Assembly: GCA_904419035.1 (NCBI GenBank)
Contig: CAJFQL010000166.1
Coordinates: 1 to 56,671, forward strand
Source: Heritagella caecorum
GTDB lineage: Bacteria; Bacillota; Clostridia; Oscillospirales; Acutalibacteraceae
DNA: 56,671 nucleotides
Direction of reading: 5' to 3'
Part shown: positions 14,913 to 23,960 of the stretch, one piece after another
How positions within the stretch are numbered: the stretch's first letter is position 1
How the letters are laid out: each line of letters starts with the position of its first letter
The notes under the pieces: generated by a model
What the model was told of the DNA's origin: nothing
Databases searched by the model: none
What the model saw: the letters and a program-made list of their open reading frames with translations, nothing else
Position numbers and translations under genes: made by a program

Positions 14913-16660
14913 AAAAAGGCGGCGACGATCCCAAGCCCGGAAAGCGCAAGAAGAAAAAGCTCACGAAAAAGCGCATCATCCTGCTTTCCGCAGGCGCCGT
15001 TGTTTTATGTGTGGGCGTGTACTTCCTCGTGGATCTGTTCAGCGAGGAAGAGCTGACAGCCGTTACAGGCGAGATAACCTACGGCTCGCTTTCGCAGGAC
15101 ATCAGCGGTACAGGCACAACAACGCCGGCTGACTCCGTGACCTATTCCCTGCCGTCGAGCGAAGCAGACGTCACCGGATGGTATGTAGAAGCCGGAGACA
15201 CTGTGGAAGAAGGCGACCTGCTCTTCGAGCAGGACGACAGTGAGGTCGATGAGATAATCGCTGAATACGAATACGAGATACTTGAATACGAAATTGAGAT
15301 AGACGAGGCGCGTGAGAGCCTGTCAGAAGCCCAGGAGGGCCTGGCAGGGCTGACCGTCACCGCGCCATTTTCCGGCCGTGTAACTGAAATCACGGTAGAA
15401 GCCGGGGACAGCGTCTCAAACGGCATGACACTGGCCTACATAGCCGACACCAGCGCAATGGAGATAACGCAGTATTTCAGTTACATCTACGAGTCGGAGA
15501 TATACGAGGGTATGGAGGCCGCCGTCTCCGTGCCTGACAGTGCTCTCTCCCTGACGGGCACTGTGACTGACATCAGCTATGTCAGCTATACTACATCAAC
15601 CGGACTCGAGTGCTTTGCCGTCACGGTGCGCGTAGAGTCGCCGCCCGCGTCCCTCACCGACGGTGTTGCGGCCGAGGCGTGGCTCACGGCCAGCGACGGA
15701 AGTCAGATTTACCCCGCCGAGGGCGACGGCACGCTGGAATATGCGAACAAGAGGACCATAACCAGCGAGGCGACCGGCACTATCTCTGCTGTATACGTGA
15801 CAGACTACGAAAACGTGAGTTCCGGCGCTACGCTGTTTACGATAGACAGTGACAGCTATGAGACTCAAATTGAAAGCCTCGAAAACCAGATTGAAACCTA
15901 TGAGTCACTGATAGAGGAAATCAATGAAGATATTGCCGACGCCGAGGAGAGCCGTGAGGACTACAAACGCTATTCCGAGATAAGCGGCCAGGTGATAGTT
16001 GCGGACTATACCGAAATGCGCGACGGCACCGTCACCGGCAGCGTGGTGATATGCGACCTCACCAGCATGACCATAACCGTCAACTTCGACGAGCTGGACG
16101 CAGACCAGCTCAGTGAAGGCATGGAAGTCACAGTATACCGCGAGACATCCAGCGAAACGGAGATGTATGAGGCTGAAATAACGTACATCAGCCTTGAAGC
16201 GTCAAACTCGAACGGCGTAGCCACCTTTGAAGGCGAAATAACCATATATTCCGAAGGTGAGCTCTCCGCTGGCGTTAACGTCTCCTACTATGTGGACGTG
16301 GGCGGCGCAACGGAGGGATTGCTGGCCCCTGTGTCGGCGGTACGCTCCTACGACGACGGCTACTATCTCATAGTCCAGTCCGATTCCGAGCCTGAAGGCG
16401 CCATAGAAGTAGACGAGGACTATCCCAGCGGCTATTATGCAGTGCCCGTGGAGATAGGTTCCTCCAACGAGAGCTATGTCGTGGTCACAAGCGGCGTTGA
16501 GGAAGGCGACACGGTTTTTCTAAGGTATCAGGAATCTGCGCCCAGCAGCGGCGACGAGACCAGTTCCGGCGGCGACACCGGAGGCTTCGGCCGCGGCTCC
16601 ATGCCCAACTTCGGTGGCGGCGGCATGGGCGGCATGGGCGGCGGCATGTCGGGAGGCTGA
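14882..16660 (+). CDS. Periplasmic-adaptor-like (MacA/HlyD-type) subunit of an ABC exporter
   Basis: Readable from a GTG at 14882 for 592 residues. A very basic cytoplasmic stretch (KPGKRKKKKLTKKR) precedes one membrane helix (~31-52). A lipoyl/barrel-sandwich hybrid (TGWYVEAGDTVEEGDLLFEQ), helical hairpins rich in E (two coiled-coil segments, ~118-150 and ~320-360) and beta-barrel domains follow. It ends in a Gly/Met-rich tail (GGGGMGGMGGGMSGG). This matches MacA/YknX-type adaptors of Gram-positive MacB-like exporters. The real start is probably ATG 14799 in another frame (see that entry). It is followed after one base by the ATPase and then the permease gene. If the frameshift is real and not bypassed, the exporter would lack a correctly made adaptor. 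Confidence 0.85.
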   Translation: MPLDGLKRRLKKGGDDPKPGKRKKKKLTKKRIILLSAGAVVLCVGVYFLVDLFSEEELTAVTGEITYGSLSQDISGTGTTTPADSVTYSLPSSEADVTGWYVEAGDTVEEGDLLFEQDDSEVDEIIAEYEYEILEYEIEIDEARESLSEAQEGLAGLTVTAPFSGRVTEITVEAGDSVSNGMTLAYIADTSAMEITQYFSYIYESEIYEGMEAAVSVPDSALSLTGTVTDISYVSYTTSTGLECFAVTVRVESPPASLTDGVAAEAWLTASDGSQIYPAEGDGTLEYANKRTITSEATGTISAVYVTDYENVSSGATLFTIDSDSYETQIESLENQIETYESLIEEINEDIADAEESREDYKRYSEISGQVIVADYTEMRDGTVTGSVVICDLTSMTITVNFDELDADQLSEGMEVTVYRETSSETEMYEAEITYISLEASNSNGVATFEGEITIYSEGELSAGVNVSYYVDVGGATEGLLAPVSAVRSYDDGYYLIVQSDSEPEGAIEVDEDYPSGYYAVPVEIGSSNESYVVVTSGVEEGDTVFLRYQESAPSSGDETSSGGDTGGFGRGSMPNFGGGGMGGMGGGMSGG

Positions 16661-16661
16661 T

Positions 16662-17378
16662 ATGCTTATTGAGATACACGATTTGAGGAAAATCTACGCC
16701 GAAGGCGAAGAGAACGAAGTCCGAGCGCTGGACGGCGTGGATTTGAGCATAGACTACGGCGAATTTGTGGCCATTGTCGGCACCTCTGGTTCCGGCAAGA
16801 GTACGATGATGAATATTCTCGGCTGCCTTGATGTGCCAACCTACGGCGAATATCTCCTTGACGGCATCCCCGTCAAGGAGCGCACGGAGCGCGAACTTGC
16901 GGAAATACGCAGTGTGAAGATAGGCTTCATCTTCCAAGGCTATAACCTGATACCCTCCCTGAACGTCTGGCAAAACGTGGCGCTGCCGATGTTATATCAG
17001 CGTGTCCCTCTCGCTGAGCGGCAGCAGCGCGCCATGGACGCGCTCGCACAGGTAGACATAGCGCAGAAGGCAGAGAGCCGTCCCACGCAGCTCTCCGGCG
17101 GCCAGCAGCAGCGCGTCGCCATTGCCCGAGCCATAGCCACCCGCTCGCCGATAATAATGGCCGACGAGCCGACTGGCGCTCTGGATTCCAAAACCGGCGC
17201 GCAGGTTCTTGGCATATTGCGCAGCCTCAACGCCCAGGGCACTGCGGTTATACTCATCACCCACGACAACGGCATTGCAGCCAAGGCCAAGCGCATTGTG
17301 CGGCTGATTGACGGCAAAATAGTGTCTGACCAGCCCAATGTCCCGGACGAGGCTCGGGCACTGAACGAAAACATGTGA
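16662..17378 (+). CDS. MacB-type ABC transporter ATP-binding protein
   Basis: A 238-residue ATPase of the MacB/LolD/YknY group. Motifs: Walker A GTSGSGKS, the Q-loop FIFQGYNLIPSL, the signature LSGGQQQRVAIARAIA, Walker B IIMADEPTGALDS and the H-loop VILITHD. It starts at ATG 16662 with GGGAGG five bases upstream. Its stop overlaps the permease start (GTGA arrangement at 17375-17378), so the two are co-translated. With the adaptor and permease it forms a tripartite-like exporter that probably moves a peptide, glycolipid or cell-wall-active compound; the substrate is unknown. Confidence 0.93.
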   Translation: MLIEIHDLRKIYAEGEENEVRALDGVDLSIDYGEFVAIVGTSGSGKSTMMNILGCLDVPTYGEYLLDGIPVKERTERELAEIRSVKIGFIFQGYNLIPSLNVWQNVALPMLYQRVPLAERQQRAMDALAQVDIAQKAESRPTQLSGGQQQRVAIARAIATRSPIIMADEPTGALDSKTGAQVLGILRSLNAQGTAVILITHDNGIAAKAKRIVRLIDGKIVSDQPNVPDEARALNENM

Positions 17379-18571
17379 GGGGGCGGCAGCTTGAAGAACT
17401 TAAAATGGCCCTCGAGAGCATAACTGACAAAAAGGCCCGCTCTTTTCTTACCATGCTCGGCATACTCATCGGTGTCGGGGCTGTGCTGATCCTTGTCACC
17501 GTTGTCACCGGCATGAACGCCGACATGGAGGCGTACTACGAAAAGCTGGGTGTAAACAAGGTCTACGTCACAGTGACACAGTACGACCGTACAAACACCC
17601 TTGACATCACCGACGACCTCATGGGCTATGTGGCCAGTGATATGAGCAACATTGCCGTCGGTGTCACTCCGGACATCGAGCAAAGCGGCACGCTGCGCTA
17701 TGGAGGTAATACTAACGACAGCGCAGTAATCTACTTCGGCAACGAGCAATGGGCCGATTGCAACAATTACACCCTGGAAGACGGACGCGACTTGAGCGAG
17801 CTAGACATGGACAACCGCTCCATGGTCTGCGTAATAGGGGCTTATGTGGCCGAGAGCCTGTTCGGGTACATCGACCCGATCGGAGAAACCATAACGTACA
17901 ACGGCTATCCGCTCACCGTAGTCGGGGTCTACTACGCCAAAGACGGCACGGCTGAGGAGAGCATGGACGACGCCATTGTCGTGCCATACACGCTCAACCG
18001 TTCCATTCTGAGCACGGCCATAATAACCGATTTCACAATAAAGGTTGAAACCTCCGACGACATGGAAGAGGCCATGAGCCGGATAGAGAGCTGGCTCTCT
18101 GAAAACCTGGACAGCAACACCAGTGAATACACCGTTGAAAACGGCAACGACGAAATGAACGCCTCTGAGGACGAGACGACCAGCCTCTCGCTCATACTGG
18201 GAGGCGTGGCCTGTATTTCTCTGCTCGTCGGCGGTATCGGCATCATGAATATTATGCTTGTAACCGTCACAGAGCGCGCCCGGGAGATAGGCATAAAAAA
18301 GGCCATAGGCGCGCAGCGCCGCGTCATAGTAACACAGTTCCTGGTCGAAGCCGCCGTACTCTCCGGGCTCGGAGGGCTTATAGGCATCGCCATAGGCTAC
18401 GGGGGCTCGCTGCTGATAGGCAAGGCAATGTACGACCTGATTCTGGTGCCCGACACCATGTACGTCGTGGCCTCAGCTATTTTTTCCATCGTTATCGGCA
18501 TCGCCTTCGGCCTGTATCCGGCTGTTAAAGCCTCCGGACTGCAGCCTGTGGATGCGCTCAGGGCAGATTAA
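17375..18571 (+). CDS. MacB-like ABC transporter permease
   Basis: A ~398-residue FtsX/MacB-type permease. The first helix follows the motif ARSFLTMLGILIGVGAVLIL, a ~220-residue extracytoplasmic MacB_PCD domain follows (~50-270), and three C-terminal helices include the conserved TERAREIGIKKAIGAQRR loop. The GTG at 17375 overlaps the ATPase stop codon; an ATG at 17405 is an alternative that would leave the conserved first helix intact. It is encoded directly after its adaptor and ATPase and before an SLH surface protein, so the exported molecule may be placed at or act on the cell surface. Confidence 0.92.
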   Translation: MRGRQLEELKMALESITDKKARSFLTMLGILIGVGAVLILVTVVTGMNADMEAYYEKLGVNKVYVTVTQYDRTNTLDITDDLMGYVASDMSNIAVGVTPDIEQSGTLRYGGNTNDSAVIYFGNEQWADCNNYTLEDGRDLSELDMDNRSMVCVIGAYVAESLFGYIDPIGETITYNGYPLTVVGVYYAKDGTAEESMDDAIVVPYTLNRSILSTAIITDFTIKVETSDDMEEAMSRIESWLSENLDSNTSEYTVENGNDEMNASEDETTSLSLILGGVACISLLVGGIGIMNIMLVTVTERAREIGIKKAIGAQRRVIVTQFLVEAAVLSGLGGLIGIAIGYGGSLLIGKAMYDLILVPDTMYVVASAIFSIVIGIAFGLYPAVKASGLQPVDALRAD

Positions 18572-18595
18572 ATCAACCTGAAAGGAGCTAACACC

Positions 18596-20818
18596 ATGAA
18601 GAGAAAACTCCCGGCGCTTGTACTTGCGCTGGCTATAGTGATAAGTGCCTTCGGCCTTGTGCCGGCCGCCGCTGCCTCCACTGACAGCAATACGGAGCTG
18701 GCAATGGCCGTGCTTGAAGGCCTCGGCGCCTTCGATGACGGGGAAATGACCTCGTCAGATACCATTACGCGCGGCGAATTTGCAAGGCTGCTCGCTTACG
18801 CGCTCGGTAAGGGCAGCGAAGCGAGCTCATATGAGCGCCGCACAATGTACACCGACGTCCCGGCCGGCAGCGACAACGCCAGTTACATCAACCTTGTAAG
18901 CAGCGAGGGCGTCCTAACCGGCAACGGTGACGGCACTTTCAGCCCGGACGACGGTATCACTTATGCCGCAGCAGTGACGGCAGCCATACGCATACTTGGC
19001 TATACTTCGGCAGAAGTAGGCACCGCCTGGCCCGAGGACTACATCAGCCTCGCGGACGATATCGGCCTCTCCGACGGTATAAGTCTTTCATCGGACAGCA
19101 GCATGACCGCCGGACAGGCTGCCCGGCTTCTGTATAACGCCATGCGCAGTGACACCGCCTCCGGCGCATCCTATGCCTCTCAGATGAGCGCATCAAGCCT
19201 GTCCGACGCCATCTTGCTATCCAACAGCGCCTCCTCCGATCTTGGCTACAACAGCGCAAAAGTCTACGCCAACAGTTCTTCTACATACTATTCTCAGGCC
19301 GTCAGTCTCCCTGGTGAGCTGGTCGGCACCAGCGGCACTTTGCTGCTGAACTCCTCGGGCGCCGTATGCGGTTTCATCCCTGACGCTGCAAGTGTCGTGT
19401 CGGTCAAAGTGTCCTCTGCCACCAGCGCCAGTCTTACCACAGACAGCGGTTCGACATACTCCATTCCCACTAGTGCTTCTATTGTCTACCGCTCCGAGCG
19501 GTACAGCTACGCAACCGGGTATATCTACCTCAGCTCCGGTACCACCGTGCGTCTCTTCCTCAACTCTGAGGGCGATGTTGAAACGGTAGGCATGCCCACG
19601 GACACAAGCGGTGAAGCTTCTGTAGCCAGCGGCTCAGGCTCTTCCGCACTGAGTAAATTTATAAAGGAGCTGGGTATCACAGGCAACTATACGATATACA
19701 AAAGCGGCGACGAAGCCAGTGTGGATGAGCTTGCAAAGTACGACGTGGCCACATATGACGCCGCCAACGCCGCCATACTTGTTTCCGACAGGCGCATAAC
19801 GGGAGTTATTGAGGCCGTTTACCCCAGCATGGACGCACCGCAGACGGTAACGGTCGCGGGCGTGGAATACAGCGTGCTTGAGGGCGCGCAGGACGATTTC
19901 TCCCAGCTTACCCTGGGACGCACTGTCACGCTTCTGCTGACCACCGACGCCTCCGTCGCCGCCGCGGAGACGGCGAGCAGCTATAAATCCGACATGATAG
20001 GCATACTTGAGGAGAACTCTGACGGCAGCTATACCGTCTCCCTACCGGGAGGGCTGAGCGTCAGCGGTGAAGGGGACAACGGAGTGGAATCACGCTACAT
20101 AGGCACACTGGTCAGTGTCCATTCCTCCGGCTCCGGAAATATAAGCGTCACACCTGTCTCTGATTCGGATGCCTACGGACGCCTGGATTTGAGTGAAGGC
20201 ACGCTCGGCTCCTATGATTTGGCCGCGGGCGTAACAGTCTATGAGTGGGCCGGACGCGGCTATGTCACAGAGATTTCGCTTGACGACATTGACTGGACTA
20301 CCACAGTCGGTGCATCCAGTATCAGCTACGCTCACATCAACGCTGCCGGAGACGTGGATATTGTACTGCTGAACAATGTCACCGGCAATTCCTACACCTA
20401 TGGTCTTGCCTCCATGAGCTCAGGGGACAGCAGCTTTGGTTCATCGACCTCACTGACAGTGACCAATGCCGACGGTTCTACCGGCGCGCTCACCGGTGCA
20501 ACCGGCGTGCGCACTGGTTCCTTTATAGGAGTGGCCTACACCGCCGCAGGCGCTGTCGCCGACACCGTAGCCCTGACCGGGGAAAGCGTAGGCCGCAGCG
20601 ATTTTGTCGGCAGCGAATATGTCGATGTGGACGGCACTCTCTACCGCCTTGCGGACAACGTGCAGGTCTACAACTCTACTACTGGCACCTGGTATACTGA
20701 CTCCACCAGCCTCGGCACCGCGCTGGAGCGGGCCCTTGCCTATTCGTCAGATATAACAGTGTACTATGACCGCGATGCCGACAGCGGAGGGCGCATCCGG
20801 GTTGTGGTGGTTGAATGA
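18596..20818 (+). CDS. Exported SLH-domain protein
   Basis: A 740-residue secreted protein: a signal peptide (MKRKLPALVLALAIVISAFG..., cut near AAAAS), then three SLH-like repeats (~30-200; AVLEGLGAFDDGEMT, INLVSSEGVLTGNGDGTFSP, ADDIGLSDGISLS). A long Ser/Thr/Gly-rich beta-type region with no recognised domain follows. AAGGAG lies 9 bases before ATG, and the gap after the permease gene is 24 bases. The C-terminal region reads like repeated beta modules (VTVAGVEYSVLEG, VDVDGTLYRLADNVQVYNS) similar in style to the larger acidic SLH protein upstream. It is probably a wall-anchored structural or binding protein; its presence inside the exporter operon suggests joint function. Confidence 0.87.
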   Translation: MKRKLPALVLALAIVISAFGLVPAAAASTDSNTELAMAVLEGLGAFDDGEMTSSDTITRGEFARLLAYALGKGSEASSYERRTMYTDVPAGSDNASYINLVSSEGVLTGNGDGTFSPDDGITYAAAVTAAIRILGYTSAEVGTAWPEDYISLADDIGLSDGISLSSDSSMTAGQAARLLYNAMRSDTASGASYASQMSASSLSDAILLSNSASSDLGYNSAKVYANSSSTYYSQAVSLPGELVGTSGTLLLNSSGAVCGFIPDAASVVSVKVSSATSASLTTDSGSTYSIPTSASIVYRSERYSYATGYIYLSSGTTVRLFLNSEGDVETVGMPTDTSGEASVASGSGSSALSKFIKELGITGNYTIYKSGDEASVDELAKYDVATYDAANAAILVSDRRITGVIEAVYPSMDAPQTVTVAGVEYSVLEGAQDDFSQLTLGRTVTLLLTTDASVAAAETASSYKSDMIGILEENSDGSYTVSLPGGLSVSGEGDNGVESRYIGTLVSVHSSGSGNISVTPVSDSDAYGRLDLSEGTLGSYDLAAGVTVYEWAGRGYVTEISLDDIDWTTTVGASSISYAHINAAGDVDIVLLNNVTGNSYTYGLASMSSGDSSFGSSTSLTVTNADGSTGALTGATGVRTGSFIGVAYTAAGAVADTVALTGESVGRSDFVGSEYVDVDGTLYRLADNVQVYNSTTGTWYTDSTSLGTALERALAYSSDITVYYDRDADSGGRIRVVVVE

Positions 20819-20819
20819 C

Positions 20820-22031
20820 ATGAGGCCGGACAAATCCATACCCGCATTAGCCTGTGCCATATCTCTGGCCCTTGGCATGGCAGGCTACGGTGTAGCGGCG
20901 GCTCCTCCCTCCGAGCCGCCGTCCACCACCGGGGCCTATACAGCGGAAGCGGCCGCTGAGCCTTCAGCCGCCGCTTCGTCAGACGGTGTGGCTGCTGCCG
21001 CAGAGGTCGAAACCACAGAAAGCCAGGCCGTGGACGAGTCTGCAGAAAGCTCTCGTGCGTCGCTCCGGCCCGCATATTACACCGCTTCAGACGAGGATTT
21101 GCTTGCCGCCGAGGCCAAGTACACATCCCTGGAGGCGAATCTGCAATTCCAGCTTGAGAACTACGAAATTATAAACCCCAGCTATGACGAGTATGTCTTT
21201 GAATATGACATCGACAGCATTGGCCATGATCCCTATGTGCTGCTCTCCCTGCTATCTGCATACCAGGGTGGCTATTGGACCATAGAAAGCGCCCAGAGCG
21301 CACTGGAGGAGATATTTAACGCCCAATACACGCTGACCGAAACCATAAGCGAGGAGACCTACACTGAAAATGTAACTGACACGCGCACCGAAACGGACAG
21401 CGAAACAGGTGAAACCATAATCTACGTCGAACGCAGCGAAGCAGAGCGCACAGTCACTGTCTGTACCGTCACGCTGGAAGTCAAGGACCTCAAACGTGTG
21501 CCGTCCTCTATGCTGAGCCGCAGCCAGCTGGCCGAATACGCCTCATATATGTCAATTCTGGGCGGTACAGAGGAACTTTTCCCGGACTCTGAATATCAGA
21601 AGTACATAGATATGGAATACACGGACTACGATGTGCCAGACGAGTACCTGGAGGACGAGACCTTTGCCGCCATACTGGCAGAAGCTGAGCGCTATCTCGG
21701 CTTTCCATATGTCTGGGGCGGTTCCTATCCGGACACCTCTTTCGACTGTTCCGGTTTTGTCTGGAACGCTCTATGCGCCGCCGGATTTGAGCTCGAGCGC
21801 ACTGACGCGCAGGGTCTCTACGAGCTCTGCGAGGAGGTGGATGAGAGCGAGCTGCAGCCTGGAGATCTCGTCTTTTTTACGGAAACGTATGAGACCGACT
21901 GCACTGTAACTCACGTTGGGATATACGTGGGAGACAACATGATGCTGCACGCCGGAGACCCGGTGCAATACACTAACCTTGAGAGCGACTACTGGCAAAC
22001 CCATCTGTATGCATACGGACGCATAAGCTGA
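20820..22031 (+). CDS. Exported NlpC/P60 cell-wall hydrolase
   Basis: A ~403-residue secreted protein. The signal peptide (~1-28, ending VAAAP) is followed by a low-complexity Ala/Glu linker, a central region of unknown fold (~95-280) and a C-terminal NlpC/P60 domain (~285-403). Catalytic residues are visible: Cys ~310 in FDCSGF, His ~365 in VTHVGIYVG, and a third polar site near LHAGD (~377). NlpC/P60 enzymes cut peptidoglycan stem peptides, usually at gamma-D-Glu-diamino acid bonds. The ATG lies 1 base after the SLH gene's stop, so translation is coupled. It likely remodels wall around the SLH/exporter machinery. Confidence 0.92.
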   Translation: MRPDKSIPALACAISLALGMAGYGVAAAPPSEPPSTTGAYTAEAAAEPSAAASSDGVAAAAEVETTESQAVDESAESSRASLRPAYYTASDEDLLAAEAKYTSLEANLQFQLENYEIINPSYDEYVFEYDIDSIGHDPYVLLSLLSAYQGGYWTIESAQSALEEIFNAQYTLTETISEETYTENVTDTRTETDSETGETIIYVERSEAERTVTVCTVTLEVKDLKRVPSSMLSRSQLAEYASYMSILGGTEELFPDSEYQKYIDMEYTDYDVPDEYLEDETFAAILAEAERYLGFPYVWGGSYPDTSFDCSGFVWNALCAAGFELERTDAQGLYELCEEVDESELQPGDLVFFTETYETDCTVTHVGIYVGDNMMLHAGDPVQYTNLESDYWQTHLYAYGRIS

Positions 22032-22052
22032 TACGACAGAAAGGACGACACT

Positions 22053-22799
22053 ATGAGGGCAAAAAAGCACATCTCAATGCTCACCGCGTCAGTGCTGGCT
22101 TTGACGCTGCTGAGCGCATGCGGAGAGAGCTTGGCAGACGCGGAAACCGAAGATTATCAGGTCAGCGATGTGGCAGCCGAAACCGAACCCGCGTCTACCT
22201 TAAACGCCGAGGCAGACGTTGCCGGCGCTATGGACACCGCGCTCGAGCTGCTCACCGACGTGGCTACCACTCAGTATTTTACTGATGACGCAGTCGAAGA
22301 GGAGGATATAGACACCATACTTGACGCCGGTATAAACGCGCCGAGTGCAATGAACGGGCAGAAATGGCATTTCAGCGCTATAACAGACAAGGAAGTGCTT
22401 GAACAAATAGCCGCAGACATGGCCGCAGGCACGGTGACCGGCACCAGCGGTTCAGACAACGGTACGCAGTCCAAAGCCGGCATTGCCGACGCGCCGCTGG
22501 CTATCGTCGTATCCTGCGCTTCCGGCAGTGAGTTTGACGCCGGTCTCGCCTGTCAGGCCATGTCATCCGCAGCCATATTGCTGGGCTACGGCACAAAGAT
22601 AATATCGTCCCCCACAATTGTGCTCAATGGCGAAAACCAGGATGAATACCGCGAGCTTCTCGGCATACCCGAGGACTATTCTGCCGTGGCTGTACTTCTG
22701 GTCGGATACGCTGACGAAGACGTGGACGAAAGCGCCGACGGCTATACAGGCGCCACCGAGCGAAACAGTGCTGAAGACATGGCCACATATGTTCAATGA
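22053..22799 (+). CDS. Exported lipoprotein with nitroreductase fold
   Basis: A 248-residue protein with a lipoprotein signal (lipobox LSAC, Cys ~23). The mature part carries nitroreductase-family features: ILDAGINAPSAMNGQKWHF (FMN-phosphate-binding start), IADAPLAIVVS, ACQAMSSAAILLGYGT and a C-terminal YSAVAVLLVGY. Nitroreductases are normally cytoplasmic FMN enzymes, so a membrane-anchored outside form is unusual. Either FMN is exported, or the fold has lost redox function. It has AAGGAC upstream, follows the NlpC/P60 gene by 21 bases and is last in the operon before a terminator. A role in extracellular electron transfer or quinone reduction is possible but unproven. Confidence 0.83.
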   Translation: MRAKKHISMLTASVLALTLLSACGESLADAETEDYQVSDVAAETEPASTLNAEADVAGAMDTALELLTDVATTQYFTDDAVEEEDIDTILDAGINAPSAMNGQKWHFSAITDKEVLEQIAADMAAGTVTGTSGSDNGTQSKAGIADAPLAIVVSCASGSEFDAGLACQAMSSAAILLGYGTKIISSPTIVLNGENQDEYRELLGIPEDYSAVAVLLVGYADEDVDESADGYTGATERNSAEDMATYVQ

Positions 22800-22853
22800 G
22801 CACCGCAAGTCAGACTGGCAGTAAAAATACAACGCCGTTAAGAAACGCAACTA

Positions 22854-22886
22854 TACAGGCAGGCGCCGGACACGCGCCTGCCTGTA
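22854..22886 (+). terminator. Terminator of the exporter/SLH operon
   Basis: TACAGGCAGGCGC (22854-22866) pairs perfectly with GCGCCTGCCTGTA (22874-22886); a weak T-rich tail follows. Confidence 0.75.
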
Positions 22887-22930
22887 TTCAGTATTTTGCA
22901 GAACAAATACCTGATTGCCCTATTCCCTTA

Positions 22931-23365
22931 TCAGCTTATCAGGCAAAGTATAAGACCATAAATTACACTTGAGAGAGTGCCGTATACCAGCACCGGTCCG
23001 GCAATCACAAATAGCTTAGCCGCGAGCCCCGTCACAAATCCTTCCGTCTTGAACTCAAGCGCAGGCGAAGCTACCGCGTTCGCAAACCCGGTTATCGGCA
23101 CCAGCGAGCCTGCACCGGCAAACTTCGCAAAGTTGTCGTATATGCCGAACCCGGTCAACATTGCGCCTATGAATACCAGTGTCATGCTGGTAGCACACGC
23201 CGCATCTTCCCCCAGTCCGGCCAATCCCCAGAGGTACATAATAATCTGTCCAACTACGCAGACGGCGCCGCCGCAGACGAAGGCGCGCACCATGTCGAGC
23301 CCAGTCTTTGATTTCGGAGCGTATCTCGCGCAAATCTGAGCATACTGCTCGTTTGTGAGTTCCAT
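22931..23365 (-). CDS. spoVAC: Stage V sporulation protein AC-like (SpoVAC) membrane protein
   Basis: A 144-residue protein with about four membrane segments and the family-typical stretch LVPITGFANAVASPALEF, followed by EGFVTGLAAKLF. SpoVAC is an inner-membrane channel component that moves dipicolinic acid in spore formation and germination. The start has GAGGTGATTCG before ATG. It stands alone here: spoVAD and spoVAE, its usual neighbours, are not in the adjoining sequence. Some clostridia carry extra solitary SpoVAC/SpoVAE paralogues, so this may be a second copy. It is evidence for an endospore-forming lineage, not proof that this strain sporulates. Confidence 0.87.
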   Translation of the reverse strand: MELTNEQYAQICARYAPKSKTGLDMVRAFVCGGAVCVVGQIIMYLWGLAGLGEDAACATSMTLVFIGAMLTGFGIYDNFAKFAGAGSLVPITGFANAVASPALEFKTEGFVTGLAAKLFVIAGPVLVYGTLSSVIYGLILCLIS

Positions 23366-23452
23366 CGAATCACCTCAAGCTCAGTTTGTCCAAAGCCGCG
23401 CGGCAAAATGCGCCCAAGTAAAAGGTTTTCCGCTGTTGCTCCTACAAATTGA

Positions 23453-23481
23453 TTGTGCAATGCTGTAGCAGATGGTAATAT
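23453..23481 (+). promoter_or_regulatory. Putative promoter of DUF3788 gene
   Basis: TTGTGC (23453-23458), 17 bases, TAATAT (23476-23481), 35 bases before the ATG at 23517. The match is moderate. Confidence 0.4.
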
Positions 23482-23516
23482 AGAGTTGCTAATCTGAGTT
23501 TGTGGAGGAGGCTGTC

Positions 23517-23891
23517 ATGCTCGATACAATACCCAGTCCGGAACAAATGACCGCTTTAGTCGGCCACCACCTATATGAAGTGTAGTTGCAACTTTGTGCT
23601 TTAATTGATGAGAAATACGATATGGAGCGTCTGTGGAACAGTGGCGGCAAGACCCTGTGCGCGCTGTACGCCAGGGCAAACTGCATTGGCTTTATGGTTA
23701 TCTTGGGCAAAGATGAGCGTCTAAAGTTTGAAGAAGGCAGGAACAATTACTCGGAGGCGGTGCAAAAAGCATACGACGTGAGCCGGACATACCACGACGG
23801 GAAGTGGCTGATGTTTGAACCTGTGGACACTTCCCTCTTCGACGATTTTATCAATCTGCTCGGCGTCAAAAGGAAGCCCAATAGGAAATAG
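23517..23891 (+). pseudogene. DUF3788-family gene interrupted by an in-frame TAG
   Basis: ATG 23517 with GGAGGAGG upstream opens MLDTIPSPEQMTALVGHHLY-EV, then meets TAG at 23583-23585. The same frame continues for 101 codons (LQLCALIDEKYDMERLWNSG, then GKTLCALYARANCIGFMVIL). This is the DUF3788 pattern, in which this N-terminal position commonly holds an aromatic residue. A single G-to-A change in TGG (Trp) explains the stop. The remainder is undamaged, so the mutation is recent, a sequencing error, or is read through. DUF3788 proteins are small cytoplasmic proteins of unknown function. Confidence 0.75.
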
Positions 23892-23933
23892 AAAAGACGT
23901 GGTGTAAGCAAGTTGCTTCCACCACGTCTTTTT
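23892..23933. terminator. Bidirectional terminator
   Basis: AAAAGACGTGGTG (23892-23904) pairs with CACCACGTCTTTT (23920-23932). T-runs on both strands serve the DUF3788 gene (plus) and the HIT/alaS operon (minus). Confidence 0.88.
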
Positions 23934-23960
23934 CATCTGCCTTGCGGCAAGGATTTTAAT

